Position numbers and translations under genes: made by a program
Source: Tenacibaculum pacificus
GTDB taxonomy: Bacteria > Bacteroidota > Bacteroidia > Flavobacteriales > Flavobacteriaceae
Length of the DNA: 64,000 nucleotides
Assembly (NCBI RefSeq): GCF_027941775.1
Contig: NZ_CP115917.1
Location: forward strand, 2,461,001-2,525,000
Direction: 5' to 3'
Notes under the pieces: generated by a model
Seen by the model: only the letters and a program-made list of their open reading frames with translations
The model's database searches: none
Told to the model about the DNA's origin: nothing
In this document: positions 24,563 through 34,457 of the stretch, piece after piece
How positions within the stretch are numbered: the stretch's first letter is position 1
Layout: the number at the start of each line of letters is the position of its first letter

Positions 24563-27500
24563 ATGTATTTAATTTTTGATACTGAAACTACCGGATTACC
24601 AAAAAATTGGAAAGCACCTTTTACAGATACTGATAATTGGCCAAGAGCAACCCAAATTGCTTGGCAATTACGTGATGAATTAGGTAATTTAATTGAACAT
24701 AATGATTTTCTTATAAAACCAGAAGGATTTAATATTCCTTATGATGCTGAGCAAATCCGTGGTATTTCTACTGAATTAGCTCAAGAACAAGGAATTGAAC
24801 TTCCTGAAGGTTTGGCTTTGTTTAACGAAGCTTTAAGAAAAACAAAATTTGTTGTAGGTCAGAATGTTGGTTTTGATTTAAACATTATGGGTTGTGAGTT
24901 TCATCGTTTAGGGGTAGATACCATTTTAAACGACCTCCCTATTTTAGATACTTGTACCGAGCAAACCGCTAAAATGTGTCAAATTCCTGGTGGTCGTGGA
25001 GGTAAATTTAAATTGCCTACGCTAACAGAATTACACAAACATTTATTTGGTATTGGTTTTGGTGATGCTCACAACGCAACTGCCGATGTAGAAGCAACAA
25101 CCCGTTGTTTTTTAGAATTAGTTCGTTTGCGTCAATTTACCAAAGAACAATTAGATGTTTCTGATGATTTCTTTGATAATTTCAACAACACAAACCCTGC
25201 TCCTATTCGAGTAATAGGATTAAATCACTTAAACTTAAAGAAAGAAAGTGAAAAAATTCGTACGAGAATTGAAAAATCAAAAGGTGTTACAAAAACCATC
25301 AGTACTAATGAAGGTTTAGCTAAATTAGAAAATGTAAGTTTTGCTCATCTTCATAATCATACACAATATTCTGTTTTACAATCAACTATTCAAATAGGAA
25401 ATATTGTAAAAGCTGCTGCAAAAGACAACGTGTCGGCAGTCGCAATGACCGATACTGGTAATATGATGGCGGCTTTTCATTTTGTACAAGCGGTTTTAAA
25501 TCATAATAAATCCGTAGAAACAGCAAATATTGAAGCCATTGAAAAAGGAGAAACACCAACTCAAAAACCATTAAAACCTATTGTAGGTTGTGAATTTAAT
25601 ATTTGTAATGATCACACTAATAAAAGTCAAAAAGATAATGGTTATCAAGTTGTTTTATTAGCAAAAAATAAAAAAGGATATCACAATTTAGCAAAAATGT
25701 CTTCTATCGCTTTTGTTGATGGATTTTATTATATCCCAAGAATCGACAGAAAAGTAGTTGAACAATATAAAGAAGATATCATTGTACTTACAGGTAGTAT
25801 TTATGGTGAAGTTCCTAGTAAAATATTAAATGTTGGTGAAGCACAAGCCGAAGAAGCATTACTTTGGTGGAAAGCACAATTTGGTGATGATTTATACATC
25901 GAATTAATGCGTCATAATCAAGATGATGAAAGAGTTGTAAATGAAACACTTTTAAAATTTTCGAAAAAACACAACATAAAAACTGTTGCCTCTAACAATA
26001 CTTTTTATTTAGATAAAAAAGATGCTAATGCTCATGATATTTTATTGTGTGTAAAAGATGGCGAAAAACAAGCAACTCCAAAAGGACGAGGACGAGGTTA
26101 TCGTTACGGTTTACCCAACGATGAATATTACTTCAAATCATCCGAAGAAATGAAAAAATTGTTTGCTGACCTTCCAGAAGCAATTATAAATATTCAAAAA
26201 ATTGTTGATAAAGTAACCCCTTACACCCTAGCTCGTGATGTTTTATTACCTGCTTTTGATATTCCTGATGAATTTAAAGATGAAAAAGATAATGAAGACA
26301 AAGGAAAACGTGGTGAAAATAATTTTTTACGGCATTTAACTTATGTTGGTGCAAAAAAACGATACGGAGAAATTACAGAAAGTATTCGTGAACGTTTAGA
26401 TTTTGAGCTTGAAGTAATTGAAAAAACAGGATATCCTGGGTACTTTTTAATTGTTGAAGATTTTATTCGAGAAGCAAGAAATATGGATGTTGCGGTTGGT
26501 CCTGGTCGTGGTTCTGCGGCAGGTTCGGTGGTTGCATATTGCTTGTGGATTACCAATATTGATCCAATTAAATACGATTTACTTTTTGAGCGTTTCTTAA
26601 ATCCTGAACGTGTATCAATGCCCGATATTGATATTGATTTTGATGATGAAGGACGTGGGCGTGTAATGGATTATGTAATTGATAAATATGGGGCAAATCA
26701 GGTAGCACAAATTATTACATACGGAACAATGGCAGCAAAATCTTCTATTAGAGATACCGCTCGTGTTTTAGATTTACCGCTTTTTGAAGCAGATAGAATT
26801 GCCAAGTTAATTCCGGGAATGAAGCTGAAGAAAATATTTTCTTTGGATGATAAACAACTAAGCGAAAAACTTAGAACCGAAGAAATTGAATTGGTTAACG
26901 AACTTAAAAGACTTTCTAACGGATCTGATTTAATGGCAGAAACTATTAATAAAGCTCGAATTTTAGAAGGTTCTGTTCGTAATACAGGGATTCATGCCTG
27001 TGGTGTTATTATTACGCCTGATGATATTACAAAATTCGTACCTGTTGCCTTGGCAAAAGATTCTGGCATGTATGTAACTCAGTTTGATAACTCGGTTGTA
27101 GAAGATGCTGGTTTATTAAAAATGGATTTCTTGGGATTAAAAACACTAACTTTAATTAAGGATACCGTTAAAATTGTAAAAGCACGTCACGATGTACTTT
27201 TAGATCCTGAAACTTTTCCGTTGGATGATGTGAAAACCTACGAACTTTTCCAAAGAGGAGAAACTGTTGGTATTTTTCAATATGAATCTCCAGGAATGCA
27301 AAAACATATGCGCTCATTAAAGCCTACTGTTTTTGAAGATTTAATTGCCGTGAATGCATTATATCGTCCTGGACCGATGGAATATATTCCTTCTTTTATC
27401 CGAAGAAAACACGGTGATGAAGAGATTGAATACGATTTACCTGCAATGGAAGAATATTTATCTGAAACCTACGGAATTACGGTTTATCAAGAGCAGGTAA

Positions 27501-28936
27501 TGTTATTGTCGCAAAAATTAGCCGATTTTACAAAAGGTGAAGCCGATGTTTTACGTAAGGCAATGGGTAAAAAACAAATTGCCGTTTTAGATAAAATGAA
27601 ACCCAAATTTGTAAAACAATCAATTGCAAACGGGCGTGATGCTAAAAAATTAGAGAAAATTTGGACGGATTGGGAAGCCTTCGCATCATATGCCTTTAAC
27701 AAATCTCACTCTACCTGTTATGCTTGGATTGCCTATCAAACAGCCTATTTAAAAGCGCATTATCCCGCCGAATATATGGCGGCGGTGCTGTCAAATAATA
27801 TGAATGATATTAAATCGGTTTCATTTTTTATGGAAGAATGTAAACGTGCTGGAATTACTGTTTTAGGTCCTGACGTAAATGAATCATTTTCTAAATTTTC
27901 GGTAAATAAAGAAGGTGCAATTCGTTTCGGAATGGCAGCGATTAAAGGTGTTGGAGGACTTGCCGTAAAAGCAATTATTAACGAACGAGAAAAAAATGGT
28001 GTTTTTAATTCTGTTTTTGATGTAGCTAAACGTGTTGATTTAAGAGTTGCAAATAAAAAAGCTTTTGAAGGTTTAATTTTGGCGGGTGGTTTTGATTCTT
28101 TTGGAAGCGCACATAGAGCGCAATATTTTGTTGAAGATGAAAAAAATCAAAAATTTATAGAAAAAGTATTACGATTTGGAAATAAACATCAAGAAAATTT
28201 AAACTCGGCACAAGTTTCTTTATTTGGCGGCGCATCCGAAGAAGAAATGCCTGAACCGATTATTCCTATTTGTGAAACTTGGGGTACTATGGAATTACTT
28301 GGAAAAGAAAAAGAAGTTGTTGGTATTTATATTTCTGCGCATCCACTAGATGATTTTAATAATGAAATGAAGTTCTGTAACGCCAAGCTTTCTTACTACA
28401 ATGATTTACCTAAATATGAAGGAATGGCATTAACTTTTGGAGGAATTGTTACTGATGTACAACATCGAATTTCGAAAGCAGGAAAAGGTTGGGCAACATT
28501 TTTTATTGAAGATTATACTGAAAATTATGAATTCAGAATTTTTGGAGAAGAGTATTTAAAATTCAAACACTTTTTAGTTCCTAATTCATTTTTATTTGTA
28601 AAAACTATGGTTAAACCTGGTTGGACAAGTAGAGAAGGTGTAAAAGGAGAACCAAGAATTAGCTTTACTGATTTTTCGATTTTACACGACATTATGGATA
28701 AAATGTGTAAAAAAGTAACTATAAAAATGCATCTAAAAGAAGTAAGTGAAAATCGAATAAAAGATTTACAGCATTTATTTACGATGAATAAAGGTTCTCA
28801 AAATTTACATTTTACCATTTGGGATGAAGAAGAAAAAATAAAATTAGATTTACCTAGTAGAAATACTAAAGTTAAAATAACTAATGCCTTTTTAAAAACT
28901 TTAGACGATCAACATATTAATTATAAATTGAATTAA
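24563..28936 (+). CDS. dnaE: DNA polymerase III subunit alpha with N-terminal exonuclease domain
   Basis: The replicative polymerase, 1457 residues. Residues 1-190 are a DEDD exonuclease: FDTETTG with Asp6 and Glu8, NVGFDLNIM, then HNATADVEATTRCF, so proofreading may be built in. The PHP domain follows from about 260 (HLHNHTQYSVLQST). The C-family polymerase core lies around 640-950, with GPGRGSAAGSVVAYC near 643 and catalytic acids in MPDIDIDFDD near 686. The OB fold is near 1294 (GGIVTDVQHRISKAGKGW). E. coli DnaE is about 1160 and lacks the first domain. The fusion is, from memory, usual in Flavobacteriaceae. It is followed after 3 bp by a small unknown gene. Confidence 0.95.
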   Translation: MYLIFDTETTGLPKNWKAPFTDTDNWPRATQIAWQLRDELGNLIEHNDFLIKPEGFNIPYDAEQIRGISTELAQEQGIELPEGLALFNEALRKTKFVVGQNVGFDLNIMGCEFHRLGVDTILNDLPILDTCTEQTAKMCQIPGGRGGKFKLPTLTELHKHLFGIGFGDAHNATADVEATTRCFLELVRLRQFTKEQLDVSDDFFDNFNNTNPAPIRVIGLNHLNLKKESEKIRTRIEKSKGVTKTISTNEGLAKLENVSFAHLHNHTQYSVLQSTIQIGNIVKAAAKDNVSAVAMTDTGNMMAAFHFVQAVLNHNKSVETANIEAIEKGETPTQKPLKPIVGCEFNICNDHTNKSQKDNGYQVVLLAKNKKGYHNLAKMSSIAFVDGFYYIPRIDRKVVEQYKEDIIVLTGSIYGEVPSKILNVGEAQAEEALLWWKAQFGDDLYIELMRHNQDDERVVNETLLKFSKKHNIKTVASNNTFYLDKKDANAHDILLCVKDGEKQATPKGRGRGYRYGLPNDEYYFKSSEEMKKLFADLPEAIINIQKIVDKVTPYTLARDVLLPAFDIPDEFKDEKDNEDKGKRGENNFLRHLTYVGAKKRYGEITESIRERLDFELEVIEKTGYPGYFLIVEDFIREARNMDVAVGPGRGSAAGSVVAYCLWITNIDPIKYDLLFERFLNPERVSMPDIDIDFDDEGRGRVMDYVIDKYGANQVAQIITYGTMAAKSSIRDTARVLDLPLFEADRIAKLIPGMKLKKIFSLDDKQLSEKLRTEEIELVNELKRLSNGSDLMAETINKARILEGSVRNTGIHACGVIITPDDITKFVPVALAKDSGMYVTQFDNSVVEDAGLLKMDFLGLKTLTLIKDTVKIVKARHDVLLDPETFPLDDVKTYELFQRGETVGIFQYESPGMQKHMRSLKPTVFEDLIAVNALYRPGPMEYIPSFIRRKHGDEEIEYDLPAMEEYLSETYGITVYQEQVMLLSQKLADFTKGEADVLRKAMGKKQIAVLDKMKPKFVKQSIANGRDAKKLEKIWTDWEAFASYAFNKSHSTCYAWIAYQTAYLKAHYPAEYMAAVLSNNMNDIKSVSFFMEECKRAGITVLGPDVNESFSKFSVNKEGAIRFGMAAIKGVGGLAVKAIINEREKNGVFNSVFDVAKRVDLRVANKKAFEGLILAGGFDSFGSAHRAQYFVEDEKNQKFIEKVLRFGNKHQENLNSAQVSLFGGASEEEMPEPIIPICETWGTMELLGKEKEVVGIYISAHPLDDFNNEMKFCNAKLSYYNDLPKYEGMALTFGGIVTDVQHRISKAGKGWATFFIEDYTENYEFRIFGEEYLKFKHFLVPNSFLFVKTMVKPGWTSREGVKGEPRISFTDFSILHDIMDKMCKKVTIKMHLKEVSENRIKDLQHLFTMNKGSQNLHFTIWDEEEKIKLDLPSRNTKVKITNAFLKTLDDQHINYKLN

Positions 28937-28939
28937 AAA

Positions 28940-29308
28940 ATGCTACCAAATTCTATAAAAAAGTATCAAAATAGCACCGATTTATTAATAAATATAGCTG
29001 AAAATGATTTATATAGTAAGCTGATTATACAGCTTACTAAGGATTTTGGTTTGGCAAATTATGATTTAAAAATTTCAGAAAAAAGTACACCTGATACTTT
29101 AAAAGAAGCACTTAATAATGCTATAAAAAATTTAATTCTTACAGATTCAAATACTTATAAAACAATTTTATATATTATTGATGTTCCTGAAGAAATAATA
29201 CAAAAAATTGACACTTCCGATATTAATAACTATGTAGAAGCTGTTGTTTTTTTAATCTTAAAAAGAGTTTGGAAAAAAGTATGGTTTAGAGCTAAATATA
29301 CTAACTAG
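28940..29308 (+). CDS. Hypothetical protein downstream of dnaE
   Basis: A 122-residue mainly helical protein I do not recognise, with no signal peptide, membrane segment or catalytic motif. The last 20 residues (LKRVWKKVWFRAKYTN) are strongly basic and aromatic. It starts 3 bp after the dnaE stop and so is very likely cotranscribed and perhaps translationally coupled. Its end overlaps the end of convergent gldA by 8 bp. Confidence 0.65.
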   Translation: MLPNSIKKYQNSTDLLINIAENDLYSKLIIQLTKDFGLANYDLKISEKSTPDTLKEALNNAIKNLILTDSNTYKTILYIIDVPEEIIQKIDTSDINNYVEAVVFLILKRVWKKVWFRAKYTN

Positions 29309-30194
29309 TCAACTCTCTAAAAAGGCTTTCTAAATTCTTATTTTCGGTATTTAAACCTAAAATTTTTAAACCGTTTTCTTGAGCGAAATCAAAAATTACA
29401 GGACGCATATCTTCTGATGTTTTAAAAGTAAGTATCCAATTATTTTCAACCGTATTTTTATAATGAGCAATATTTGGTAAACGTTGTATAAATTGTTCTT
29501 CTAACTTATAATCAAAAGTTACTTTTATAACTTGCTCTTTACTTGTTTTGAGTTCGGCAATAGGTTTATCAACAACTATTTCACCTTTATTTATAATAAT
29601 TACTCGACTACAAACAGCCTCTACTTCTTGCATAATATGAGTAGAAAATAACACTGTTTTATCTTTACCAAGTTCTTTTATCAATTCACGGATTTCTACT
29701 AATTGATTCGGATCTAAACCTGTGGTTGGTTCATCTAAAATTAAAACCTCTGGATTATGCAAAATTGCTGCAGCTAATCCTACTCTTTGGCGATATCCTT
29801 TAGATAATTGCCCAATTTTTTTATGAGCTTCAGGAGTTAAACCTACTTTTTCAATTACTTCAGATATTTTAGTTTTTGATATCTTATAAACAGATGCCTG
29901 AAATTGTAAGTATTCACGTACATACATTTCTAAATACAACGGATTATGTTCAGGTAAATATCCTATTTTTTTTTGTGCTTCAATAGGATTTTTAAGAACA
30001 TCTATTCCGCTTACAAAAACAGTTCCTTCGCTAGGCTGAATAAAACCTGTTAAAATTTTCATAGTAGTTGACTTCCCAGCACCATTAGGTCCTAAAAAAC
30101 CAACTATTTCACCTTTTTTAGCTTCAAAAGAAATACTATTTACGGCTTTTTGTGTTCCGTAATTTTTAATTATTGATGTAAGTTGTATAGACAT
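29301..30194 (-). CDS. gldA: Gliding motility ABC transporter ATPase GldA
   Basis: The ATP-binding subunit of the GldAFG ABC transporter linked to gliding in Flavobacterium johnsoniae. Length 297 matches GldA. Walker A is GPNGAGKST near 34-42, the signature LSKGYRQRVGLA near 132-143, Walker B LILDEPTTGLD and the H-loop STHIMQEVEAV. The C-terminal 80 residues (KVTFDYKLEEQF onward) match the DUF4162-like domain of this class. GldF and GldG are not in the window, as in F. johnsoniae where they lie elsewhere. A generic ABC-2 exporter ATPase is the alternative. Confidence 0.82.
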   Translation of the reverse strand: MSIQLTSIIKNYGTQKAVNSISFEAKKGEIVGFLGPNGAGKSTTMKILTGFIQPSEGTVFVSGIDVLKNPIEAQKKIGYLPEHNPLYLEMYVREYLQFQASVYKISKTKISEVIEKVGLTPEAHKKIGQLSKGYRQRVGLAAAILHNPEVLILDEPTTGLDPNQLVEIRELIKELGKDKTVLFSTHIMQEVEAVCSRVIIINKGEIVVDKPIAELKTSKEQVIKVTFDYKLEEQFIQRLPNIAHYKNTVENNWILTFKTSEDMRPVIFDFAQENGLKILGLNTENKNLESLFRELTS

Positions 30195-30249
30195 ATTTTT
30201 ATCAGCTGTAATTCTAAAAAAATTAATAAGTTAAGAATAACGTAAATTC

Positions 30250-30738
30250 TTATTTTCTTATATAAGAAACGAAACTATAATCGTATTTATTTTTTTCATC
30301 GGCTTTAAAATCCTCTCTTGATGCTTCTTTCCAGATATTCATATCAATATTTGGGAAAAAAACATCAGCCTCAAAACTATGATGAACAAGACAAATATCT
30401 AGCTTATCTACTAAATTATTTTCAATTGCTTCTTTATAAACTTGTGCACCTCCAATAATAAAAATATCGGTTTCATCTTTTGATAATTCAATAGCTTCTT
30501 CTAGCGAATGAGCCACTAAACACCCCTCTTTTAAATAATCGTTATTTCTAGTTATTATAACTGATGTACGATTAGGTAATGGTCTACCAATACTTTCAAA
30601 AGTATTACGCCCCATTAAAATATGATGTCCTGATGTAACTTTTTTAAACCGTTTTAAATCGGCAGGAAGATGCCAAATTAAATCGTTATCTTTTCCTAAA
30701 GCATTGTTATTTGCTATTGCTGCAATTATTGTAATCAT
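30250..30738 (-). CDS. folA: Dihydrofolate reductase
   Basis: It reduces dihydrofolate to tetrahydrofolate with NADPH, regenerating the cofactor that ThyA uses up. MITIIAAIANNNALGKDNDLIWHLP holds the N-terminal strand and the Met20-loop equivalent; the acidic active-site residue is in HLPADLKRFK. GRNTFESIGRPLPNR and FIIGGAQVYKEA complete the fold. Length 162 is normal. It lies 268 bp downstream of thyA in the same direction, with the small 61-residue gene between them. Confidence 0.94.
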   Translation of the reverse strand: MITIIAAIANNNALGKDNDLIWHLPADLKRFKKVTSGHHILMGRNTFESIGRPLPNRTSVIITRNNDYLKEGCLVAHSLEEAIELSKDETDIFIIGGAQVYKEAIENNLVDKLDICLVHHSFEADVFFPNIDMNIWKEASREDFKADEKNKYDYSFVSYIRK

Positions 30739-30758
30739 AAATTGTATTTACTGAATGG

Positions 30759-30944
30759 TTATATGTCTTTTGCCCACTCTTTAATATAACTTGTTAAATC
30801 TCTTTTTTCTGTAACAGCATCTTGTAAAATATCTGTTTTTATACTATCTACTAAAGTTATAATTGCTTTTAAAACTTTTTCATCGTTTATTCCTTCAATT
30901 TTTTCATAAAGGGAATCTTTTAAAACATCAATATTTGTAACCAT
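30759..30944 (-). CDS. Small helical protein, orphan antitoxin-like
   Basis: A 61-residue protein, acidic and helical (LYEKIEGINDEKVLKAIITL, then RDLTSYIKEWAKDI). This pattern resembles small Bacteroidota antitoxin-like proteins of RelE/HigB-type modules (short helix, EIND-type turn, C-terminal W). No toxin gene flanks it: the neighbours are folA, 20 bp downstream, and thyA upstream. Function is not known; the gene could be an orphan remnant. Confidence 0.5.
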   Translation of the reverse strand: MVTNIDVLKDSLYEKIEGINDEKVLKAIITLVDSIKTDILQDAVTEKRDLTSYIKEWAKDI

Positions 30945-31006
30945 CGTTTATATTTTTTAGCACCTCTTACAAAGTTACTAAAGTATCTGTTAAATATAAT
31001 GTTAAA

Positions 31007-31831
31007 TTACACTGCTACAACACCTTTTATATGCGGATGTGGGTTATATCCTATCAACTCAAAATCTTCAAAGGTAAAATCTTCAATATTTTTAATTGCT
31101 GAATTAATTTTCATTGTAGGCAAAGGTCTTTCTTCACGAGATAATTGTAATGCTAATTGTTCTTGATGATTATTATAAATATGAGCATCACCAAAAGTAT
31201 GGATAAATTCTCCTGCTTCATAACCACAAACCTGTGCAATCATCATAGTAAATAAAGCATAAGAAGCAATATTAAAAGGAACTCCTAAAAAGATATCTGC
31301 GCTTCGTTGATATAATTGACAAGATAATTTTCCATCAGCAACATAAAACTGAAAAAAAGCGTGACACGGTGGTAAAGCTGCTTTTCCGTTTGCTACATTT
31401 TCAGAAAATGATTTTGATGTATCAGGCATAACAGAAGGATTCCATGCAGAAACTAACATTCTTCGGCTATTCGGATTCTTCTTTAAAGTTTCGATTACAT
31501 CTTTTAATTGATCAATTTCATCACTATTCCAATTACGCCATTGATGCCCGTAAACAGGTCCTAAATCACCATTTTCATCTGCCCAATCATTCCAAATACG
31601 CACACCATTTTCTTGTAAATATTTAGTATTTGTATCACCTTTTATAAACCAAAGTAATTCATAAATAATAGATTTTAAATGTAGTTTTTTGGTAGTTACC
31701 ATTGGAAAACCTGCACTTAAATCAAACCTCATCTGATGCCCAAAAACACTTTTTGTACCTGTTCCTGTTCTATCTCCTTTTTCGTTTCCGGTTTCTAAAA
31801 CGTGTTTTACTAAGTCTAAATATTGTTGCAT
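31007..31831 (-). CDS. thyA: Thymidylate synthase
   Basis: It methylates dUMP to dTMP using methylene-tetrahydrofolate, releasing dihydrofolate for FolA. The catalytic Cys is in [12 protein letters not shown] and [20 protein letters not shown] binds nucleotide and folate. The C-terminus ends in [11 protein letters not shown]. Length 274 is close to E. coli ThyA (264). Located upstream of folA in the same direction, the usual functional pairing. Confidence 0.96.
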   Translation of the reverse strand: MQQYLDLVKHVLETGNEKGDRTGTGTKSVFGHQMRFDLSAGFPMVTTKKLHLKSIIYELLWFIKGDTNTKYLQENGVRIWNDWADENGDLGPVYGHQWRNWNSDEIDQLKDVIETLKKNPNSRRMLVSAWNPSVMPDTSKSFSENVANGKAALPPCHAFFQFYVADGKLSCQLYQRSADIFLGVPFNIASYALFTMMIAQVCGYEAGEFIHTFGDAHIYNNHQEQLALQLSREERPLPTMKINSAIKNIEDFTFEDFELIGYNPHPHIKGVVAV

Positions 31832-31856
31832 TTGTTACTTGTAATTTTTGAAAAAT

Positions 31857-31890
31857 AAAAAAGCTTCCACATTTAATGTTGAAGCTTTTA
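31857..31890 (-). terminator. Terminator of the nucleoside transporter gene
   Basis: On the minus strand AAAAGCTTC-ACAT and ATGT-GAAGCTTTT pair with one mismatch, followed by T. It separates the transporter from thyA. Confidence 0.8.
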
Positions 31891-31940
31891 AAAATTATAT
31901 AAATAATTATTAACTATTATTTTGCCTCTACTTTTAATGA

Positions 31941-33701
31941 TTATCCTATAATCATACCTGCAATAGTTGCTGACATTAAAGATGCTATTGTACCTCCAAT
32001 TAAAGCTTTCATTCCAAATTCTGATAATGTTTTACGCTGTTTTGGAGCTAATGAACCAATACCACCAATTTGAATACCTATTGATGCAAAGTTAGCAAAA
32101 CCACACAACATATAAGTAGCCATTATAATCGATTTATTATATGTTAAATGTGTTGCACTAGCTACATTTTTAAGTTCTGATAATTGAATATACCCAACAA
32201 ATTCACTTGCTGCTAATTTAATTCCTAATAACTGTCCCATTAAAGCCATATCTTCTCTAGCAACACCTATTAACCACATTAATGGTGCAAAAGTATATCC
32301 TAAAATAAACTCTAATGAAAATGCTTTATAAGCTGTTGAATTTTCTATAATTGTATTAAGAGATGTCATTTTCCATCCAAAATATTCTATTCCATCAAAA
32401 CCTCCTAAACCGCCTAAAATTCCATTTATCATGGCTATAAAAGCAACAAAAACTAAAAGCATTGCGCCTACATTCATCGCTAATTGTAAACCTTCGGTAG
32501 TACCATTTGCTATTGCATCTAATATATTTGAACCTATTTTATCTTGAGAAACTTTTATATCTGTAACAATTTTTTCTGTTTGCGGATATAAAATTTTAGA
32601 AATAACAATTGCTCCAGGTGCTGCCATTACAGAGGCTGCTAATAAATGTTTTGCATAAAATAATTTTAATGTTTCATCATCACCACCTAAAAAACCGATA
32701 TAAGCGGCTAAAACTGCTCCAGCAACGGTTGCCATTCCGCCAATCATTACGAGTAACATTTCCGACTTATTCATTTTTTCTAAATAAGCCTTAATTAATA
32801 ATGGAGCTTCTGTTTGTCCTAAAAAGATGTTTCCTGCTACCGATAAACTTTCTGCACCAGATATTTTTAACACTTTACTTAACGACCAAGCTAAGGCTTT
32901 TACTACCTTTTGTATAACTCCTAAATAAAATAATAATGATGTTAATGCCGAAAAGAAAATAATAGTAGGCAATATTTGAAAGGCAAAAATAAATCCAAAA
33001 GTATCCATATCAGAAATTAAACCCTGAAACAAAAATTCACTACCCGCTTGGGTAAAAGCTAATATACTAACAAATCCTTTTCCTATAAATTCAAAAATAG
33101 ATTGCACAAAAGGTACTTTTAAAACGCCAATCGCAATTACTAATTGAAAAGTAAGTCCTAACCCTACAATTTTCCAATCAATACCTCTTCTATTTGCACT
33201 AAATAAAAAAGCGATAATTAACAAAGAAATCATCCCTAAAGCACCACGCCATAAACTCTGCATAGAAAACCCTTTACTAGGAATAATTTGATTTATTGGT
33301 GTTTTTAATTCAGTTATTTCTATCACCTTAGCAACAGGAGTAACTGTTTTAGGTTTTGAAGTAAATTTATATGTAATGTTTTTTTCAGATAAAATTAATA
33401 AAGTATCTGATAACTCACTGATATTATAATAACGAACCGTATCTTTCGGCTGTTTATAATTAAAAATCAATAAATTATTTTGATGAATATAATTCCCTGA
33501 AGCCTGTAAACTATCTTTAGCTATTAAGGAATAATTAAATATTCCTTCGGATAAATTTAATACATCTGTAGAATCAATTAATGAAACTACCGATGTACCT
33601 TTAGTATTTTTAATTGATGAAAAACGCCATTTTTTCTCTATACTTTGACCAAAAACAGTTATTGATAAACAAAGTATTATGAGCGTAAATAATTTTTTCA
33701 T
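31941..33701 (-). CDS. CNT-family nucleoside transporter with N-terminal secreted domain
   Basis: An inner-membrane concentrative nucleoside importer (NupC-like). The first 18 residues are a signal peptide (MKKLFTLIILCLSITVFG). Residues 20 to about 115 form a small beta-rich, lipocalin-like domain (WRFSSIKNTKGTSVV, NLLIFNYKQPKDTVRY). Membrane segments begin near 150. The CNT core includes GNIFLGQTEAPLLIK, the gate motif, and IMATYMLCGFANFASIGIQIGG. At 586 residues it is about 180 longer than E. coli NupC, which lacks the extra domain. It is 13 bp downstream of the bifunctional nuclease gene and near thyA, consistent with nucleoside salvage. Confidence 0.9.
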   Translation of the reverse strand: MKKLFTLIILCLSITVFGQSIEKKWRFSSIKNTKGTSVVSLIDSTDVLNLSEGIFNYSLIAKDSLQASGNYIHQNNLLIFNYKQPKDTVRYYNISELSDTLLILSEKNITYKFTSKPKTVTPVAKVIEITELKTPINQIIPSKGFSMQSLWRGALGMISLLIIAFLFSANRRGIDWKIVGLGLTFQLVIAIGVLKVPFVQSIFEFIGKGFVSILAFTQAGSEFLFQGLISDMDTFGFIFAFQILPTIIFFSALTSLLFYLGVIQKVVKALAWSLSKVLKISGAESLSVAGNIFLGQTEAPLLIKAYLEKMNKSEMLLVMIGGMATVAGAVLAAYIGFLGGDDETLKLFYAKHLLAASVMAAPGAIVISKILYPQTEKIVTDIKVSQDKIGSNILDAIANGTTEGLQLAMNVGAMLLVFVAFIAMINGILGGLGGFDGIEYFGWKMTSLNTIIENSTAYKAFSLEFILGYTFAPLMWLIGVAREDMALMGQLLGIKLAASEFVGYIQLSELKNVASATHLTYNKSIIMATYMLCGFANFASIGIQIGGIGSLAPKQRKTLSEFGMKALIGGTIASLMSATIAGMIIG

Positions 33702-33714
33702 ATTTAATTTTTTA

Positions 33715-34311
33715 TTAAGAATGCTTACTTATTTCGTCTCTAATTTGTGCGGCTAATTCATAATTTTCATTAGCTACTGCTTCGTTAAGTTGTGCATGTA
33801 ATTCAGATAATGATATTTCTATATCATCATCATCTTCTTCTAAAGAAAACTCTATTTCATCAGAATCTAAATCTTCTTCAATAATTAATTCTTCATCCAT
33901 TTTTAAAGATACACCTGCTTTATCTAAAATATTCTCGTAGGTAAAAATAGGTGCTTCAAAACGAACTGCTAAAGCAATTGCATCTGAAGTTCGAGCATCA
34001 ATAATCTCTTCAAGCCCATCTCTTTCACAAATTAGACTCGAATAAAAAACACCATCAACCAACTTATGAATAATAACTTGGATAACTTTTATAGAAAACC
34101 TATCAGAAAATGTTTTAAATAAATCATGCGTAAGTGGACGTGGCGGGCGAATTTCTTTCTCTAAAGCTATGGCAATAGATTGAGCTTCAAAAGCTCCAAT
34201 AATTATAGGTAATGTCCTTTCTCCTTTGGTTTCACTTAGCACTAATGCATAAGCCCCACTTTGAGTTTGGCTATATGAAATCCCTTTGATATTTAGTTTA
34301 ATTAAGCTCAT
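33715..34311 (-). CDS. Bifunctional nuclease family protein (DUF151 plus UVR)
   Basis: A 198-residue protein. Residues 1-130 form the DUF151 bifunctional-nuclease domain (SYSQTQSGAYALVLSETKGE, then DARTSDAIALAVRF with the conserved acidic residues). An acidic linker (DDDDIEISL) follows. The last 35 residues are a UVR motif (LNEAVANENYELAAQIRDEI) like those in UvrB/UvrC and Clp adaptors. DNase/RNase activity is known for some DUF151 proteins; the physiological target here is unknown. It is cotranscribed with the CNT transporter downstream. Confidence 0.86.
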   Translation of the reverse strand: MSLIKLNIKGISYSQTQSGAYALVLSETKGERTLPIIIGAFEAQSIAIALEKEIRPPRPLTHDLFKTFSDRFSIKVIQVIIHKLVDGVFYSSLICERDGLEEIIDARTSDAIALAVRFEAPIFTYENILDKAGVSLKMDEELIIEEDLDSDEIEFSLEEDDDDIEISLSELHAQLNEAVANENYELAAQIRDEISKHS

Positions 34312-34457
34312 GTAGATTATAATAAGTAACTAAAAAGGCTGTCTATATTTTTGGCGCTATGCTTCAAAATTTAGACAACCTACTTAAGTGGGCACAATTT
34401 ACTAAAAATTATGAATTGATTTATAATTTCTATAAAAAGAAAGTTCCTTTATTTAAA

